This document shows, one piece after another, positions 63,043-64,000 of a stretch of DNA of 64,000 nt; position 1 is the stretch's first letter, and each line of letters opens with the position of its first letter. A program made the position numbers and the translations under genes. This stretch comes from Allium sativum (taxonomy: Eukaryota > Streptophyta > Magnoliopsida > Asparagales > Amaryllidaceae): assembly GCA_030737875.1 (NCBI GenBank), contig CM060926.1, forward strand, positions 315,430,922 to 315,494,921, given 5' to 3'. The notes under the pieces were generated by a model that ran no database searches, was not told the origin of the DNA, and saw only the letters and a list, made by a program, of their open reading frames with translations.

Positions 63043-64000
63043 TTTGGTTTACAGAGCTCGAGAACAAGACACATTAGAACCATACGAAAGAATTCATCAG
63101 AGATTGGATTAGTAATATCCAATGAGAATGACTCGTTAGAGATAGGATCAATAGTATCTTAGAACGAGTTTGAAGAGTATATTTTTAAAATAAAAATGAA
63201 AACAAATTTTGTTTTGAAATTTAAATCGTATTATACGTATTTGAATATTTATTTTAAATTGATTTGGACAATCGAGTACATGAAAGTTTTGCATATACGC
63301 CTAGCTAGCGGGTATTCGAAGTCTCAAATATACTAGACAGATACAGAATTACACTCTAGTCGCCAGGACATAATTCTGGTGATGTCGCGACATCATCAAC
63401 ATTCGTGTTCGAGTTTCAAAAGTGGGATATCTATATATTTCCATTAGACTGATGTGAGAACCAAAACTAGATAGGGTTTATTGTTGTGAATTGGCATCAA
63501 AAATATGATTTTTGACTATGTATTAAAGTTATGTGTTTGAAAAGATAATCAACTAATTGATTGTTGGTTGTATTGTTTGATTATTGGTTGACTAATTAAA
63601 ATTTGGAACCATTAGCCAAATTGAATCAAATATTGAACTGTACTGAAAATTTATCGCATTTGCATACATGTACATGCTATATACTGGATAGGTCATAGCA
63701 AGGAGGCTAGAGAAGAGGAATAAAATTGTATGCCCGACAAATAGGTACATGTTTACTAATTTCTTGGGTGATGATGATTTTATGAGCCGATTGGCTTTTC
63801 CTTTTTCTTTTTGAGATGAGAGGGCTTGTGTGGCGGTTTGGGGATTTTCTCGGTGCTCCCGTACAAAGGAGATTATGGCGAAATTTTTCGAAAATTTCTG
63901 GTGTTAGCCAAATTTTTGAAGAATTGGAAAATTCTTAGAAACTGAAAAGTTGAAGAATGAACGCCAAACTAAAAGTTGAGTTGATTAGTAAAACAACTCT
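63043..64000 (+). other. Start of the internal region of the long-LTR element; no coding motif seen
   Basis: AT-rich sequence following the primer site. No gag-like motif or convincing open frame before the window ends; long untranslated leaders are common in such elements. Confidence 0.35.

Noticed and set aside
1..64000. tRNA, rRNA, snoRNA or CRISPR features
   Set aside because: No B-box-like tRNA core, conserved rRNA stretch or regularly spaced repeat-spacer array was found by reading; a covariance-model scan would be needed to exclude small structured RNAs.

Overview
This window is nuclear DNA of a flowering plant. It is AT-rich, carries one spliced gene with eight GT-AG-bounded exons, and is otherwise mostly nested plant-type transposons: Ty3/gypsy with a chromodomain-like tail, Ty1/copia, L1-type LINE, CACTA, hAT and Helitron. 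I cannot name the species from sequence alone. No rRNA, tRNA, CRISPR array or bacterial-style operon was seen.

The only gene that looks intact is on the minus strand at 5110-8175. It encodes a 367-residue hydroxyproline O-arabinosyltransferase (HPAT/RDN1 family). A second copy of the same roughly 4-kb segment lies in the same orientation at 36565-40538. That copy is a pseudogene with two frameshifts and one nonsense codon.

Layout, left to right. 1-2161: unrecognised sequence ending in what looks like the right end of a CACTA element. 2880-3530: non-autonomous hAT element with a perfect 8-bp target duplication. 4866-8953: the HPAT segment. 9006-36560: a copia retrotransposon without recognisable ends, split by other elements. 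A CACTA element (9820-18927) sits in its 5' region and itself carries a compact LTR element with only a gag-like reading frame (10331-12592), a LINE fragment and possible captured exons. A 5.3-kb tandem duplication (15121-20446 and 20447 onward) copied the CACTA right half together with copia gag and protease. A 9.9-kb Ty3/gypsy element (25125-35011) then inserted into the second copy; its 5-bp target duplication is perfect and its LTRs differ by only about 1%. The copia element stops in the middle of pol at about 36560, where the HPAT pseudogene segment begins. 40540-44513: degenerate LINE. From 44514 the LINE is cut by a long minus-strand LTR, which carries a second hAT (49079-49993) and is itself cut by a plus-strand long-LTR element starting at 50351. 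The latter hosts a 7.8-kb Helitron (53491-61295) and reaches a tRNA-primer-binding-site-like motif at 63031. Its body continues past the window.

No set of genes works together here. The window records duplication and layered transposition around one gene. The most unusual items are the gag-only LTR element, whose reading frame runs through the polypurine tract into the LTR; the restriction of its and the gypsy element's nonsense codons to TAG; the CACTA element with two right ends; and the repeated palindromic modules in the long LTR. I found nothing that supports a wholly new biological system.
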